Shown here one piece after another: positions 21,652-31,700 of a stretch of DNA of 64,000 nt. The first letter of the stretch is position 1, and each line of letters starts with the position of its first letter. Made by a program: the position numbers and the translations under genes. Source of the stretch: Brachionus manjavacas (Eukaryota > Rotifera > Eurotatoria > Ploima > Brachionidae); assembly GCA_019054805.1 (NCBI GenBank), contig JAHQIY010000010.1, positions 541,501 through 605,500 of the forward strand. The letters run 5' to 3'. Under the pieces are notes generated by a model that was not told where the DNA came from, did no database searches, and was given only the letters and a program-made list of their open reading frames with translations.

Positions 21652-22159
21652 TAAAAAACCAGAGTTGTTTAAAAGTCACAAGTCTCAAGTCAAGTCCAAG
21701 TCCGGACTTTTTTTATTTTTTTTTCTCAAAAGTCAGAGAAAAGACTTAAAATTTTTTTTTCAAAAAAAGGTCCAAGTCCGGAATTTTTTTTCAAAAGTAA
21801 TGTGTTTTACGTTTTTTTTTTTGCTTTTTTTCAAGTTCAAAAACTTAACAAATTTTTTGTGATGAATTTCATTACATTACATATCATTACTAGAAAATTC
21901 TTAAATTGTGTTAAATCAATAATTGTCCAAATCTTGGTTGCTTTGGATAAAATGACAATTTTAAAAATGAAAAATTTAAAAAGGAAAACATTTCTAAAAT
22001 TTATACAAAATTCACTTTTTAAATATATGTGTCTTTTTTAATTATTATTAAGATTCAATTATTTAAAGAAAATACTCATTTAAATCTCTCTCATCTTTGA
22101 GTCAAACACATTACTTTAGAAAAAAAAAGTCCGGACTTTAAAACAACTCTGCAAAAAAC
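21652..22159. mobile_element. hAT-like miniature element with 8-bp duplication
   Basis: A 492-bp element (21660-22151) has terminal inverted repeats CAGAGTTGTTTAAAAGTC / GACTTTAAAACAACTCTG. It is flanked by TAAAAAAC on the left and CAAAAAAC on the right, an 8-base target duplication with one mismatch. CAG-type ends and 8-base duplications are hAT hallmarks. Just inside the left end is CAAGTCAAGTCCAAGTCCGG, and AAAGTCCGGACTTT recurs at the right end. It has no transposase, so it could only have moved with an enzyme from elsewhere. Two chance open frames lie inside it. Confidence 0.75.
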
Positions 22160-22495
22160 CAATAAATTAAAATCAGAAAATCAAAATCAATTTTGATAGC
22201 ATCATTCTATTTTATTAAAAAAAAATTGGTCATGATTGAAAATTAAAATAATTTATGAAGATATTGATTTAAATATTTCGACACAAGTCTCTAACATCGG
22301 TTTGGTACGTGCTTGTCGGAAAAAAAATCTTCATCAAATGGAATTGAAATTGTGATTAGCAATTAAGATGCTAGAAACATTATTTTAACACGAATATGTT
22401 CTAGATGTGAATGCTTAAAATCAGTTTTCTTAAACAGTGTCTAAAATTTTCTTTAAGAAAATTCAAATAAAACTATTAAAATATTTAAAAGCTTC

Positions 22496-22996
22496 CAGAG
22501 TTGTTGTATAAAATATTTAGAATATAAAATATTAAAAAGGTCCCAAGTTAAAGCCCAATTCAAAGAATTTGTTTTTTATTTTTTTTGTCTGGACTTAGAT
22601 TGGGTGTCTTTGAATTAAAAATGACTTGATTTTTAAGTCAAAATTAAAAAAATTTTCACCCAGACGCTTACTTTATGAAATCATACCAACTGAACGATAG
22701 AACCTTGATGACTAAAGTTTTTACCTTTTAATGTATTTTTATGTAATTTTCAGAAATGTTTAAAATTCACAAGTCTTAAGTCAAGTTCAAGTCCGGACTA
22801 AATTTTTTTTTTCAAAGTCGGGACTTTAAACTAGGCCGCCGAAATAACTACATGGAACGGCAAAAATTCAAATATCAATTTTGACTTAAAAACCAAATCA
22901 TTTTTAATTCAAAGACACTCAATCTAAGCCCGGACGAAGTAATAAAAAACAAATTCTTTGAAATGGACTTTAATTTGGAACCTTGAAACAACTATG
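22496..22996. mobile_element. Foldback element related to the hAT-like one
   Basis: Ends read CAGAGTTGTT (22496) and, inverted, CATAGTTGTT (22996). Inside them arms of about 105 bases are nearly complementary (22545-22650 with 22870-22985). Shared words include AAAGAATTTGTTTTTTATT, TTAGATTG.GTGTCTTTGA and ATTAAAAATGA.TTG. The middle contains a shorter copy of the family motif (CAAGTCTTAAGTCAAGTTCA, GTCCGGACT, near 22770-22800). No convincing target duplication is visible. Confidence 0.7.
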
Positions 22997-23169
22997 GAAT
23001 CTTTTACATTGTAGATCGGTATTTGAGTGTCTCGAATCTAACTACTAGAAAAGCTATGACTGAAATTATAGCTTTTCGAGAAATTTTAAATATATTGAAA
23101 AGATTCCTTGGCAAATCATACCAACACTTGTCGTTTGAGTTTCGTGGAGAATTAATGAAAAGCAATTAA

Positions 23170-23480
23170 TTCAGAACCTCAATGTTCTGTTGGAAATAGT
23201 CGCTTACTGATTGAGCAGTATATGCCGAAACACCATCTTGTTGAAAAATCCAAGGGTCATTTGGCTCAAAAAAGAGTTCAACAAATGGTAAAAAAACTGT
23301 TCCAAGGTGCTGATGTAAACAAATTGATCTATTCGTCCAGTTAAAATTTTAAATTTATGTCAGTGCCTTAAAAAATGGGTCCCCAGATACCAGCTGAGAT
23401 AATTAATCTTTTTAAAAATGTAATTTTCTCCCAATAATTTTTTTGCTATTTATCTCCACATTTTGGAAGATTCACGCTCT
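23170..23480 (-). pseudogene. Tc1/mariner transposase fragment
   Basis: Minus-strand frames read ISAGIWGPIF, then FLTGRIDQFVYISTLEQ, and in the next frame LGTVFLPFVELFFEPNDPWI, FQQDGVSAYTAQSV and SDYFQQNIE. This is the centre of a Tc1/mariner transposase; FQQDG.SA.TA is the second catalytic Asp motif. Stops and shifts make it dead, and both ends are missing. It differs from the 9363 copy (QDSAHAH), so it is probably a separate family. Confidence 0.8.
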
Positions 23481-23894
23481 GCCATTTTAAATTCAAAGAG
23501 TATTTTTGAGAACTCGGCTCTATTTAATTGCTAAATACTTCTTGTATTTCTAATACGAGGTTTGTTTTGAAAAGAAAAGTGATAAATAATTTTAATTCTT
23601 TTTAAATAAATTTTTTGGTCAGAATTAAAAAAATTTAATAATTACAAAAAATAAAGCCAAACAAAAAAGCAAATTTAAATGTTAAATTTAAATTTTAAAT
23701 TAAATATTTTTTTTTGAAATCAAAAATTTTTTTTTTAAATTTGTTGGAAATTTAATCCAAAGTCAAAGTCCACACTTGACTTTGATTTCATGACTTTTGA
23801 CCAACTCTTGACACAAGACAAAAAATTCTTTATTCGAAAACTCAAATAATTTTTTTTTTTGAAATTATACTTTTTTTTCAAATGTTCATTTATA

Positions 23895-24002
23895 AAATTG
23901 TTCACCTAAATTTTTTGAATTTTCATGTTCACCTATCAGGGTAAAAATAATTAGGTGAACAATTTGTTCACTTAAACCGTGAAAATGAATTGTTCACCTA
24001 AT
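23895..24002. repeat. Clustered TTGTTCACCTAA inverted repeats
   Basis: ATTAGGTGAACAAT (23950-23963) and ATTGTTCACCTAAT (23989-24002) are a perfect 14-bp inverted pair. Three further copies or near copies of the same word lie at 23897, 23926 and 23963, so five occur within 110 bases. It sits directly before a LINE fragment and may be a miniature-element end or a protein-binding array. Confidence 0.55.
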
Positions 24003-24011
24003 GGACTAGAC

Positions 24012-24712
24012 CCGAATATTGCAAGAAGAGAAATAAATGGTCCTATGTATGCGCTATAGATGCAAGCCGCGCATTTGACCAAGTGAACCGAACTAAATTA
24101 TGGTCAGAATTAAAAATATATGTCCTTGTTTAGGAATAGCCATTATTAAATATTATGAGATATCACTAATGCTTGTTAATAATTACAATCACTACTCAGA
24201 TTATTTTAAACCCGAATTGGGGGTACGCCACGGAGGCAAAGCATCGCCGAAACTATTCGCCATATACATTGAGAAAATACTAACAAAAATATCAGAAAGT
24301 GATAAAGGTTTAAGGTTGAATACTTTCAAAAAATGACGTCATAGCTTACGCTGACGATCTACTACCAGTAAGTTCAACTAAAAAAGGACAACAAGACCTG
24401 TTAAATCTTTATCTGAACACAGTAGAGAGTTGAAGATAAAATTTAATCGCCAAAAAACCGTCCTTATTGAATTTAATAATAAAAGTAAGAGAGATGCAAG
24501 CTCCAGGAGAGAAGACTTATGGCAACAACCTCTTAAATTAAACGGCGAAGAAATCTCTGAAGTAGATAGCATAGACTACATGGATTCAAAGCACACCGAG
24601 AAATGGAAAAGATTAGCCAAAATTGCTGTTGCGAGACAGAAAAATTTAGAGATTTTGACACAACATACTAGTGCTTTACTGAAGGTCATTTGCACAAAAC
24701 CTATGTAATGCC
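24012..24712 (+). pseudogene. LINE reverse-transcriptase fragment, second family
   Basis: Frameshifted plus-strand coding remnant: VCAIDASRAFDQVNRTKLWS (first catalytic Asp box), GVRHGGKASPKLFAIYIEKI (the G.RQGG.SP.LF box), AYADDLL (catalytic YADD), and PLKLNGEEISEVDSIDYM near the thumb. These are motifs of a non-LTR reverse transcriptase with the GVRQGG rather than GVPQGS form, so this is a different lineage from the 25298 copy. At least three frame changes are needed. Confidence 0.8.
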
Positions 24713-25297
24713 GGTTATTTACCGATTTTTTACAAAAATTTACCGAAATTTACGTCAATTTTGGTCAAAAAATTCAATCAAATTTTAGTTTTTTTCCTTT
24801 TTCATAAATTCAGAAAATCGTTTTTTTTCGAGAAATTTTGTATTTTTTTTTTCACTGAATTTTACACTAATTATCGGTAATTTACGACAATTATCGTTAT
24901 TTTACGAAAAATACCCTTTTTTAGATTACCATTTTTTACGGTAAATATGGTAAAATATCGTGAATTTACCATAATTTACGTAAAATATCGTGAATTCAAG
25001 GTATCGTAGCAACACTGTATAGAAAAGAATTAATAGTATTGAATTAATTTAGATAAATTAGTTAAGTATTGATAAATTTCTTGATCTTTATTATCATTTA
25101 AAATTTGATTTATACGTTCTTCCAAAATAATGTAACAAGGCTTAAGTTATTAATTGAGTTCACTAAATTTAACACAAAAAAGTCAAGTTTTGTCGAATAA
25201 AAATTATTCGAAAATAAATTTGTCGAGTTTTATATTAAGTTGTCGAAAATTACCTTTTCCAAATTTACTTATCGAAATGTAAATATACCACAAACCT
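24713..25297. repeat. AT-rich repeat block between two LINEs
   Basis: Low-complexity DNA built from related words: TTACC/GGTAA, TTTACG and two direct copies of AAAATATCGTGAATT (24950-24995). It ends at AGCAACACTGTA (25008-25019), which could be the end of an old DNA element (CAGTGTTGCT on the other strand). No coding content. Confidence 0.45.
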
Positions 25298-26302
25298 CAG
25301 ACTCATTAATAACATAAAAAGAATAAGCGCAGAACTTTTTTTTGATATTTCTAAAGCCTTCGATAAGGTTTGGCATGAGGGTTTACTTTTTAAATTGATT
25401 AAAATGAATCCACCTCATTACTTGACTTACTGGATTAGATTCTTTTTAGATAGTAGGACATTTGAGGTAAATGTGAATGATCATCTGAGCGAAGAATATA
25501 AAATAACTGCAGGTGTTCCTCAAGGCTCAGTAATTAGTCCTCTTTTATTTAGTATTTATATTAATGACATCCCCAAAAGAAACAAAACAAATCATGAATA
25601 CTCTCTGCTTTTCGCAGATGATCTAGTTACATTCTTCATTTATAACAAAAAGGGGAACCTAGAAAATAAGATAAATAAATACACCAACGAACTAGAACAA
25701 TGGCTTATTAAATGGAAAATGAAGATATCAGTTGAAAAGTCGTGTTCAGTAGTCTTTTCTAGGTACAAAAAAGAGGGTGATAATCTAAACTTAAAAATCT
25801 ATGGAAACAGAATAGTGAGCCAAAAAGAAATCAAGTTTCTTGGTATTAAATTTGATTCTAAGTTAAACCTTGATATACTGGTAGAGGAAATTAAAGAACG
25901 CTGCAACAAAAGGCTAAATATTATTAAGATACTGTCAAATAAAAAATGGGGTCTCACTCAAAAGACACTAGGAAATTTATATAAATCTTTAGTCGGATCG
26001 ATTTTAGACTATTCTTTTCCTTGCTTGAATTCATTTTCAGAAAATAATATCAAAAAACTACAAGCAATTCAGAATTTAGCAGTAAGATCTATCCTTTAAT
26101 TAAAATATGATACTCCCTCCAACATCGTGCATCATGAAGCTTTTGATAAACTTAAATTACTAACAGTCTCAAATCGACTTTTTGAGTTGAGTGAGAGATA
26201 TGTTGGGACAGGACTGAGTCATTCTATTCCATTGGTTGTAAGACTGGTGGAGGAATACAAAGAAGGTTTCGAATCGAGATATATTGAATACCCAACTCAA
26301 TT
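25298..26302 (+). pseudogene. LINE reverse-transcriptase, Jockey-like, nearly open
   Basis: The best-preserved retroelement in the window. From RLINNIKRISAELFFDISKA it continues FDKVWHEGLLFKL, AGVPQGSVISPLLFSIYIND, LLFADDLV (catalytic FADD), EQWLIKWKMKISVEKSCSVV and IKFLGIKFDSKLN. Then come SLVGSILDYSFPCLNSF and LKYDTPSNIVHHEAFDKLKL, ending near GFESRYIEYP. Only one stop (26098-26100) interrupts the frame. The endonuclease and early reverse-transcriptase parts are missing. The frame runs directly into a MULE transposase fragment at about 26303. The same family gave the fragment at 10104-10480. Confidence 0.88.
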
Positions 26303-26862
26303 CAAAAAGTCAATTTGAAGACATGTTCAAGAAAACGGCTTAGCGACAAAGTATCCAGATTTTTCAAGTGAAAATTTAATTCGTCGACACATAAAAATGC
26401 TAGCGTGCCTTGCTTTTGTGCCTGTTGATTTCGTTGTCAATGCTTTTGTAGAACTTCAAAGTTGCATACCAGATGATTTGAAAAATTTTTTTACATATTT
26501 TGAAGATAATTACATCGGCACCAAAAAAAGAACCAAATTTCCAAGTCGTTAAACGCCAAGATTTGGATTGGAATTGTGGAATTGCTTTGAGAGAACTAGA
26601 TTAGGCCTTCCGAGAACCAACAATAATTTAGAAGGTTGGCATAATGCGTTGCAATCAACAATTAGATCACATTCACATTTGTTAGTTTTGATAGATAATT
26701 TAAAGCTTGAACAGTCAAATACTGAAAATCTTTATATTAAATTGAGCACGGGTCAGATTAACAAAAGAAAAACTAAATACGTAATATTGGAAGAACAAAT
26801 TACCAATTTAATCACCGATTTCAATAGTGAGAAAATAATGGATTTTTTGTATAATTTATCTT
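26303..26862 (+). pseudogene. MULE-type transposase C-terminal fragment
   Basis: FKKSI-RHVQENGLATKYPD, IRRHIKMLACLAFVPVDFV, LKNFFTYFEDNYIG, LELWNCFERTRLGLPRTNNN and LEGWHNALQST read in nearly one frame with two stops (26316-26318 and 26550-26552). F...W..VQ..GL, LA.LP...V...F..L and LPRTNN..EGWH form the well-known C-terminal block of animal MULE transposases (cut-and-paste, often with FLYWCH fingers). The first stop falls where the family has Trp. The catalytic N-terminal half is absent; a LINE takes its place. Confidence 0.85.
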
Positions 26863-27886
26863 TATTTTTTTTTTTTTTGTCAAAATAATTGGATACCACC
26901 CAACTTCATTGTGTAATTGCTACCTTACTATTTCCTCCTTTTTTCCTGAAACCTGAACTATGTAAACATTTGCCACATTTGTAACAATCTATGTCTTCTA
27001 AACCTAAATTTTTTTTTAGCTTTTTACTTTATTTTGATTTTTTTATCTCATTTTATTAACTTTAATTTTATTTTTTATTTTGATTTTTTTAATTTATTCT
27101 GAAGGAGCCCTAGCTCGGTACAGAAAACAAATAGATAAAATAAATAACTTAAACCAACACAAATCGAGTTTTTTGAAAGGCTGCTTTGTAACAAATACAC
27201 AAGGAAAAAAACTTTTAGCACTTGAAAGTAGTAAGGATTATGTACAAAGTATTCTAAAGATTTTAAATGAATTTGAATATAGACCTAAGTGAAAGGTGCA
27301 AATACTACAAATATTTAATAAACCTAGAGTTTGAGACGGCAAAAAAATAACCCAATATTGGAACAATTAAGCCAAATATTCACAAGTAATGGTGACCAAA
27401 CGATAAAGCTCTACGAAATACTCAAATATGATTCTTATACAGTCTAAAATAGGAACTAACATAGGCTATTCTTAACCGAAATCTTTAATACACTTTTTAT
27501 TTTTAATTTTAGAAAATTGAATTGAAAATCGAAAATATGTGTTTTTTTTTATTTTACTTTTTTATAATTAATATTTATTTTTAGAGACAACGCCACTTTT
27601 TTTTACGGGGCGGTGAGTAATTGGCCGAAAATCGGCCTTTGCCTCAGAACAAATAAAAAAATAAATTAAAATGAATGATGGATTTTGACAAAACATTTAT
27701 CTACTAAAGAAAAAGTCATGAAAATGAACGGAAGGAAACTTTCAAATCCGAAACTTTCAATTTTAATCATATATTAAAATTTTTAGAACTTAAAAATAAA
27801 TTTTAATTAAAAAATTAAGAAAAGAAAAAACAATTAAATTCATTAAAATTCATTCATTCAAGTTTTTTTTAGTAATGTTGATTGTA
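26863..27886. other. Intergenic DNA with one unassigned open frame
   Basis: T-rich sequence. On the minus strand, 26940-27010 reads CYKCGKCLHSSGFRKKGG, a possible zinc-finger scrap. On the plus strand, 27080-27292 is an open frame of 70 codons (ARYRKQIDKINNLNQHKSSF...LLALESSKDYVQSILKILNE) with protein-like composition but no family that I recognise. It is probably a transposon remnant. GGCCGAAAATCGGCC (27622-27636) is a perfect small hairpin. Confidence 0.4.
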
Positions 27887-28196
27887 CAGTAAGTCACAAA
27901 AAGTTAGAATCAAGTTGAAAAAATAAAAATATTGTTTTTTTGCAATTAAAAAAATCGTTAATTATGAATTTTTTTCAAATAATAGCTTTTTTAAAGTAAA
28001 ACTACCTAAAAATCTGACAAAATTGAGATAAAATGGGTAAAAATAAAATAACTGATCAACAGAGATGGCATATTGCTTGTTTTTTGAAAAATCTGACAAA
28101 GACTGAAAGAGAAATAGCCGAGTTAACGAAATAATGAACAAAAAAACAATCAAATAGTAAAAAAAGTTTGATTCTAACTTTTTGTGAAATACTGTA
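27885..28196 (+). mobile_element. Complete Tc1-like miniature element
   Basis: A 308-bp element (27887-28194) lies between TA dinucleotides. The left end CAGTAAGTCACAAAAAGT and right end ACTTTTTGTGAAATACTG are inverted repeats with few mismatches, extending through TAGAATCAA. Inside is the start of a transposase (MGKNKITDQQRWHIACFLKN then LTKTEREIAEL), homologous to the copy at 9363. It then jumps straight to the right end. It is therefore an internally deleted Tc1/mariner derivative that would need outside transposase. TA duplication is the rule for this superfamily. Confidence 0.88.
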
Positions 28197-28739
28197 CAGA
28201 AACATTCATTAAATCCTGAAAAAAAATTTTTTAAATCAATTTTTAAAAATAATTTTTTCAATATAATAAATAAAATAAATCAATCAATTAAATGATCAAT
28301 ACTAATTTCTTTTTCTTTTATTTTTATTATTCTGGCAGCGGAGCAACAGGTAAAACCTTGTATAATTTATATGAAAAAGTCTAATAAATAGTGATCAAGT
28401 TGTGAGATTTTGTTTAAAATTTTATTTTAGATTACTGTTAAAATACAAAAAAAATAGAATAAAATAACAAGGAAGATTAGAAGAGAAAAAAATTAAATAA
28501 TTTAAAATTAGAAGAAGAAAAAAAATTTGTTCATTTTGAGGTAATGTTTAATAATAAGAAAAAACAAGAAAAAAAACTATAACGTATTTACAAATCATGC
28601 TTCCTTCAAGTAATACACCTTTGCTGATAATCTCTGATTGTTTATTCAAACACGGCAACGATCAAAATCAAAAAAATCTAAATAATTTACACTTTATCAA
28701 AAAAGAAGAATAGAAAAAAAAAAAAGAATAGGGGGAAGC
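28197..28739 (-). other. 3' flank of the CDON-like gene
   Basis: AT-rich sequence following the CDON-like stop codon on the minus strand. TTTATT at 28638-28645 gives a minus-strand AATAAA about 100 bases after the stop, a reasonable poly(A) signal. Nothing else recognisable. Confidence 0.45.
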
Positions 28740-31700
28740 TCATTCGGCATGATCACACAGCGCCTTATTCTGTTCATTATCGGGCGAATTTATCTCAGTA
28801 GTGGCGTAATGAGCGGTCAACATGGGCTCGCTTTCGTCACTTTTAGGCTCGGTCTGCTCATAAATCTGCTCGCTTTGGACCGCCGCATTCAAATCACTAG
28901 CTATTTGCTCGTTGGCCTTGTCGAACAAATCCATCAAGTTATTGGCGTTGTGCGGCGAGGCCACTTGCTGAAACGAGCACATCTGCTTGTGCTGATTGAA
29001 CACCAGATTAGCATTGGCCAAGTTTTGATTTAGAAATGCGGCGCTAATCAAGTCCATGTCGTTGTAGATGATGTTTGGCTGTGAAGGCAAACAATTGGGC
29101 AATAGATAGTAATTAGCTTGTTGTTGTTGATAGTGGTGCTGTTGTCCGGTGGCACTTTCTTTGCACTCGCTCTTTGCTTTTTTGCTCTTTTTGGACGCTG
29201 TTCGCCTAATAGACGACGGCGATTTTGTCTTGCCGTCACAATAGTGCATGTTGAAGTTCTTCAACGTGTTCATTAGCATCTGCTGCTGTTGCTGCTGTTG
29301 CTGTTGTTTGAAGATCAAGTTTCTCATGTTCATGGTTGGGTTGTTGTAGTCGGTGGGATCGCTTTTGTCTTTTAGCTGGCTGAGTGTGTGATAGAAATTT
29401 TCGTTTTGGTTGCTGGCCTCTAGGTATCCGCTTAGGGGGTTCATGCTCAGGTTGATGCGGTTGATGGTGGCGGGCGGCGGGGGCGCGTGCGGCACTGGCG
29501 GCAAATGGGCAAACGAGTTGGCGGACACAGTTTGGCCGTTGAGCAGGATGAGATGGTCGGTGGCGGCGGGCGGCGTCGCTATGGACGAAGTGGTGGTCGA
29601 CATCGATTGACTGTTAGTCGAATTGGAGTCGTTGCCGCCCGCAATGTACATGTTAACGCGATTGTTCTGTCTCAGACTGTCCTCGTAGATCAATGTGGGG
29701 CACGACGAGCTGGCCAGCTTGTGCGACTGGCCTAGCATCTTGCTGCGCTGCTTATTTCTCAGCACGCACATGATCACAAAGCCCACTAGCAGCAAAGTCA
29801 GCACGGCCAGCACAGCGCCCAGTATCATGAACAGTATTTCGCTGTGCTTCGCTTTGACCTGATGCATTTGACTGTGGTTGTTGTTGTTGTTGTTGTTGAG
29901 AGATTGGGTGGTTGGGGGCGCCAGAGTCAAACCATAGATGGCATTGCTGAACGAGCACAAGTCTCCCTTTAGATTAAAACACGTCATTTTGATCTCGTAG
30001 TGAGAGGACGGCTGCAGATTGGCGATCAAGTACGAGTCGATTGTAGCCGCGTCGACCAAAGGCACATTGATGCGTGTGTAATTGTACAATGGTATGGCAT
30101 GCGGTTGGTGATCGTCCATGGGCTCAAGCCGTCTGTAATAGATGTAAAATCCATCTATTTTGTTTTTGTCGGTGAGTGACGCATTGGCGAGCACGTTCCA
30201 CTTGAGGCCCAGGCTTGTGGACGATATGGCCCATAGTTGCGCTATCTGCACGCTGATTTCGCTCAGCTTGAGCTCGCTGGTGGCTGTGCGGGCGGTGGTC
30301 GGCTGAGCGATGGCCTCGGAGTGCCAAGATTTGCTGAGGCGAAATTTAGCCGACGGATGGCTGTGGCTCAGCTGGCCGTCCAGATAGAAAGTGTTCAGTC
30401 GAAATTTGTAGAGTTCAGTGGGCGCCAAATCGGTGAGGATGTATTGGCGTTTGCGGGCGTCTATTTGCTCGTCAATGGTGAGCCAGGTGTGCGGCTGAAC
30501 GCCGGCCATCTGCTGTCTGCTCGCCTTGTACTCTACCTTGAAGTAGGCCACTTGAGTGTGGTGCTCGATCGGCTGGCCGGACTGGGCGTCCACTAGGCGC
30601 CACTTGAGCAGTATTTTGTCGGCGCCTATTTGCTCGACAATCGGCCGCGAGCTGACCACGAGCGCCTCGGCGCCAACACCGACCCGGTCTCGTTTCCTCT
30701 CGTCCTCAATCGACCTCACGTTCACATAGGCCTCGGCGCTGCTCACGCCGAACTCGTTGCTAGCAATGCACTTGTACAAGCCAGCGTCCGACTTTTGCAC
30801 GGACACAATGCGCAAATTGCCCAATTGCTGGTTGATTTCGAAGCGTCGCATCAGCGTCGGCTCGATGATCAAATCGTTTTGCAGCCAATTTATTTGCACG
30901 CTCGCCGACCTCTCGCCACTCGTCACACACAACAACACCACCGATTGACCCTCGTAGATGGTCGTGTTCTGCGGCCCGAGGATTATTTGGGCGCGCTTGC
31001 TGCCCGACACGCCGCTCTCCGCCACCCTCACCAACAGATCGGCCTGGGCCGTGCCGAATTCACTCGTGGCCAAGCATTGATACACGCCCGGCTCGCTGCC
31101 TCTCACCGCCAACACCGACTTGCCCTTTTCCAGCGCAATTTTGTGGTGGGGCGCGAGCGGCACGCCATTGCGGAACCACTGGTAGCGGGTGGTGTGCGGC
31201 GTGGACTCGATGGGACACGAGATGCGCACCCGCTCCGACTCTCTGGCACTGAACACAAATCGCTCGCTTTTGAGGACGCGCGGCGGCCCATGGACGTCGA
31301 GCATGGCCGTTTTGAATGTGGCCTGGCCGGGCCCGTTCTCCGCCCGACACACATACGTGCCCTTGTCCTCGGGCTGCACGTCCACTATCATCAAATTGCC
31401 GAATATTTGGAGAGAGCGGCGCGCGGGCAGCACGCCGCCGAATTTCTCCCACGACACCAGAGGCACCGGCGCGCCCTCGGCCACGCACTCAAGCGTCAAG
31501 TTGGCGCCCACGGCCACACGGCTCGCGTCCACCGGCACGTACACTATGCGCGGCAGCTGGGTGCCGGCGGGCGCGTGCACTTTGAGCGTGGTGCGTTTGG
31601 CCGAATGGGTCACTTGGTTGGTGAGCGAATTGCGAGCGCTGCACTTGTACACGCCCGAGTCCGATTGACGCGCGTTCAAAATCTGCAGGTTGCCCGAGGC

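Noticed and set aside
28324..28356. A possible 11-base microexon (CTGGCAG|...CAACAG|GTAAAA)
   Set aside because: Splice-like words alone are common; there is no neighbouring exon to join it to.
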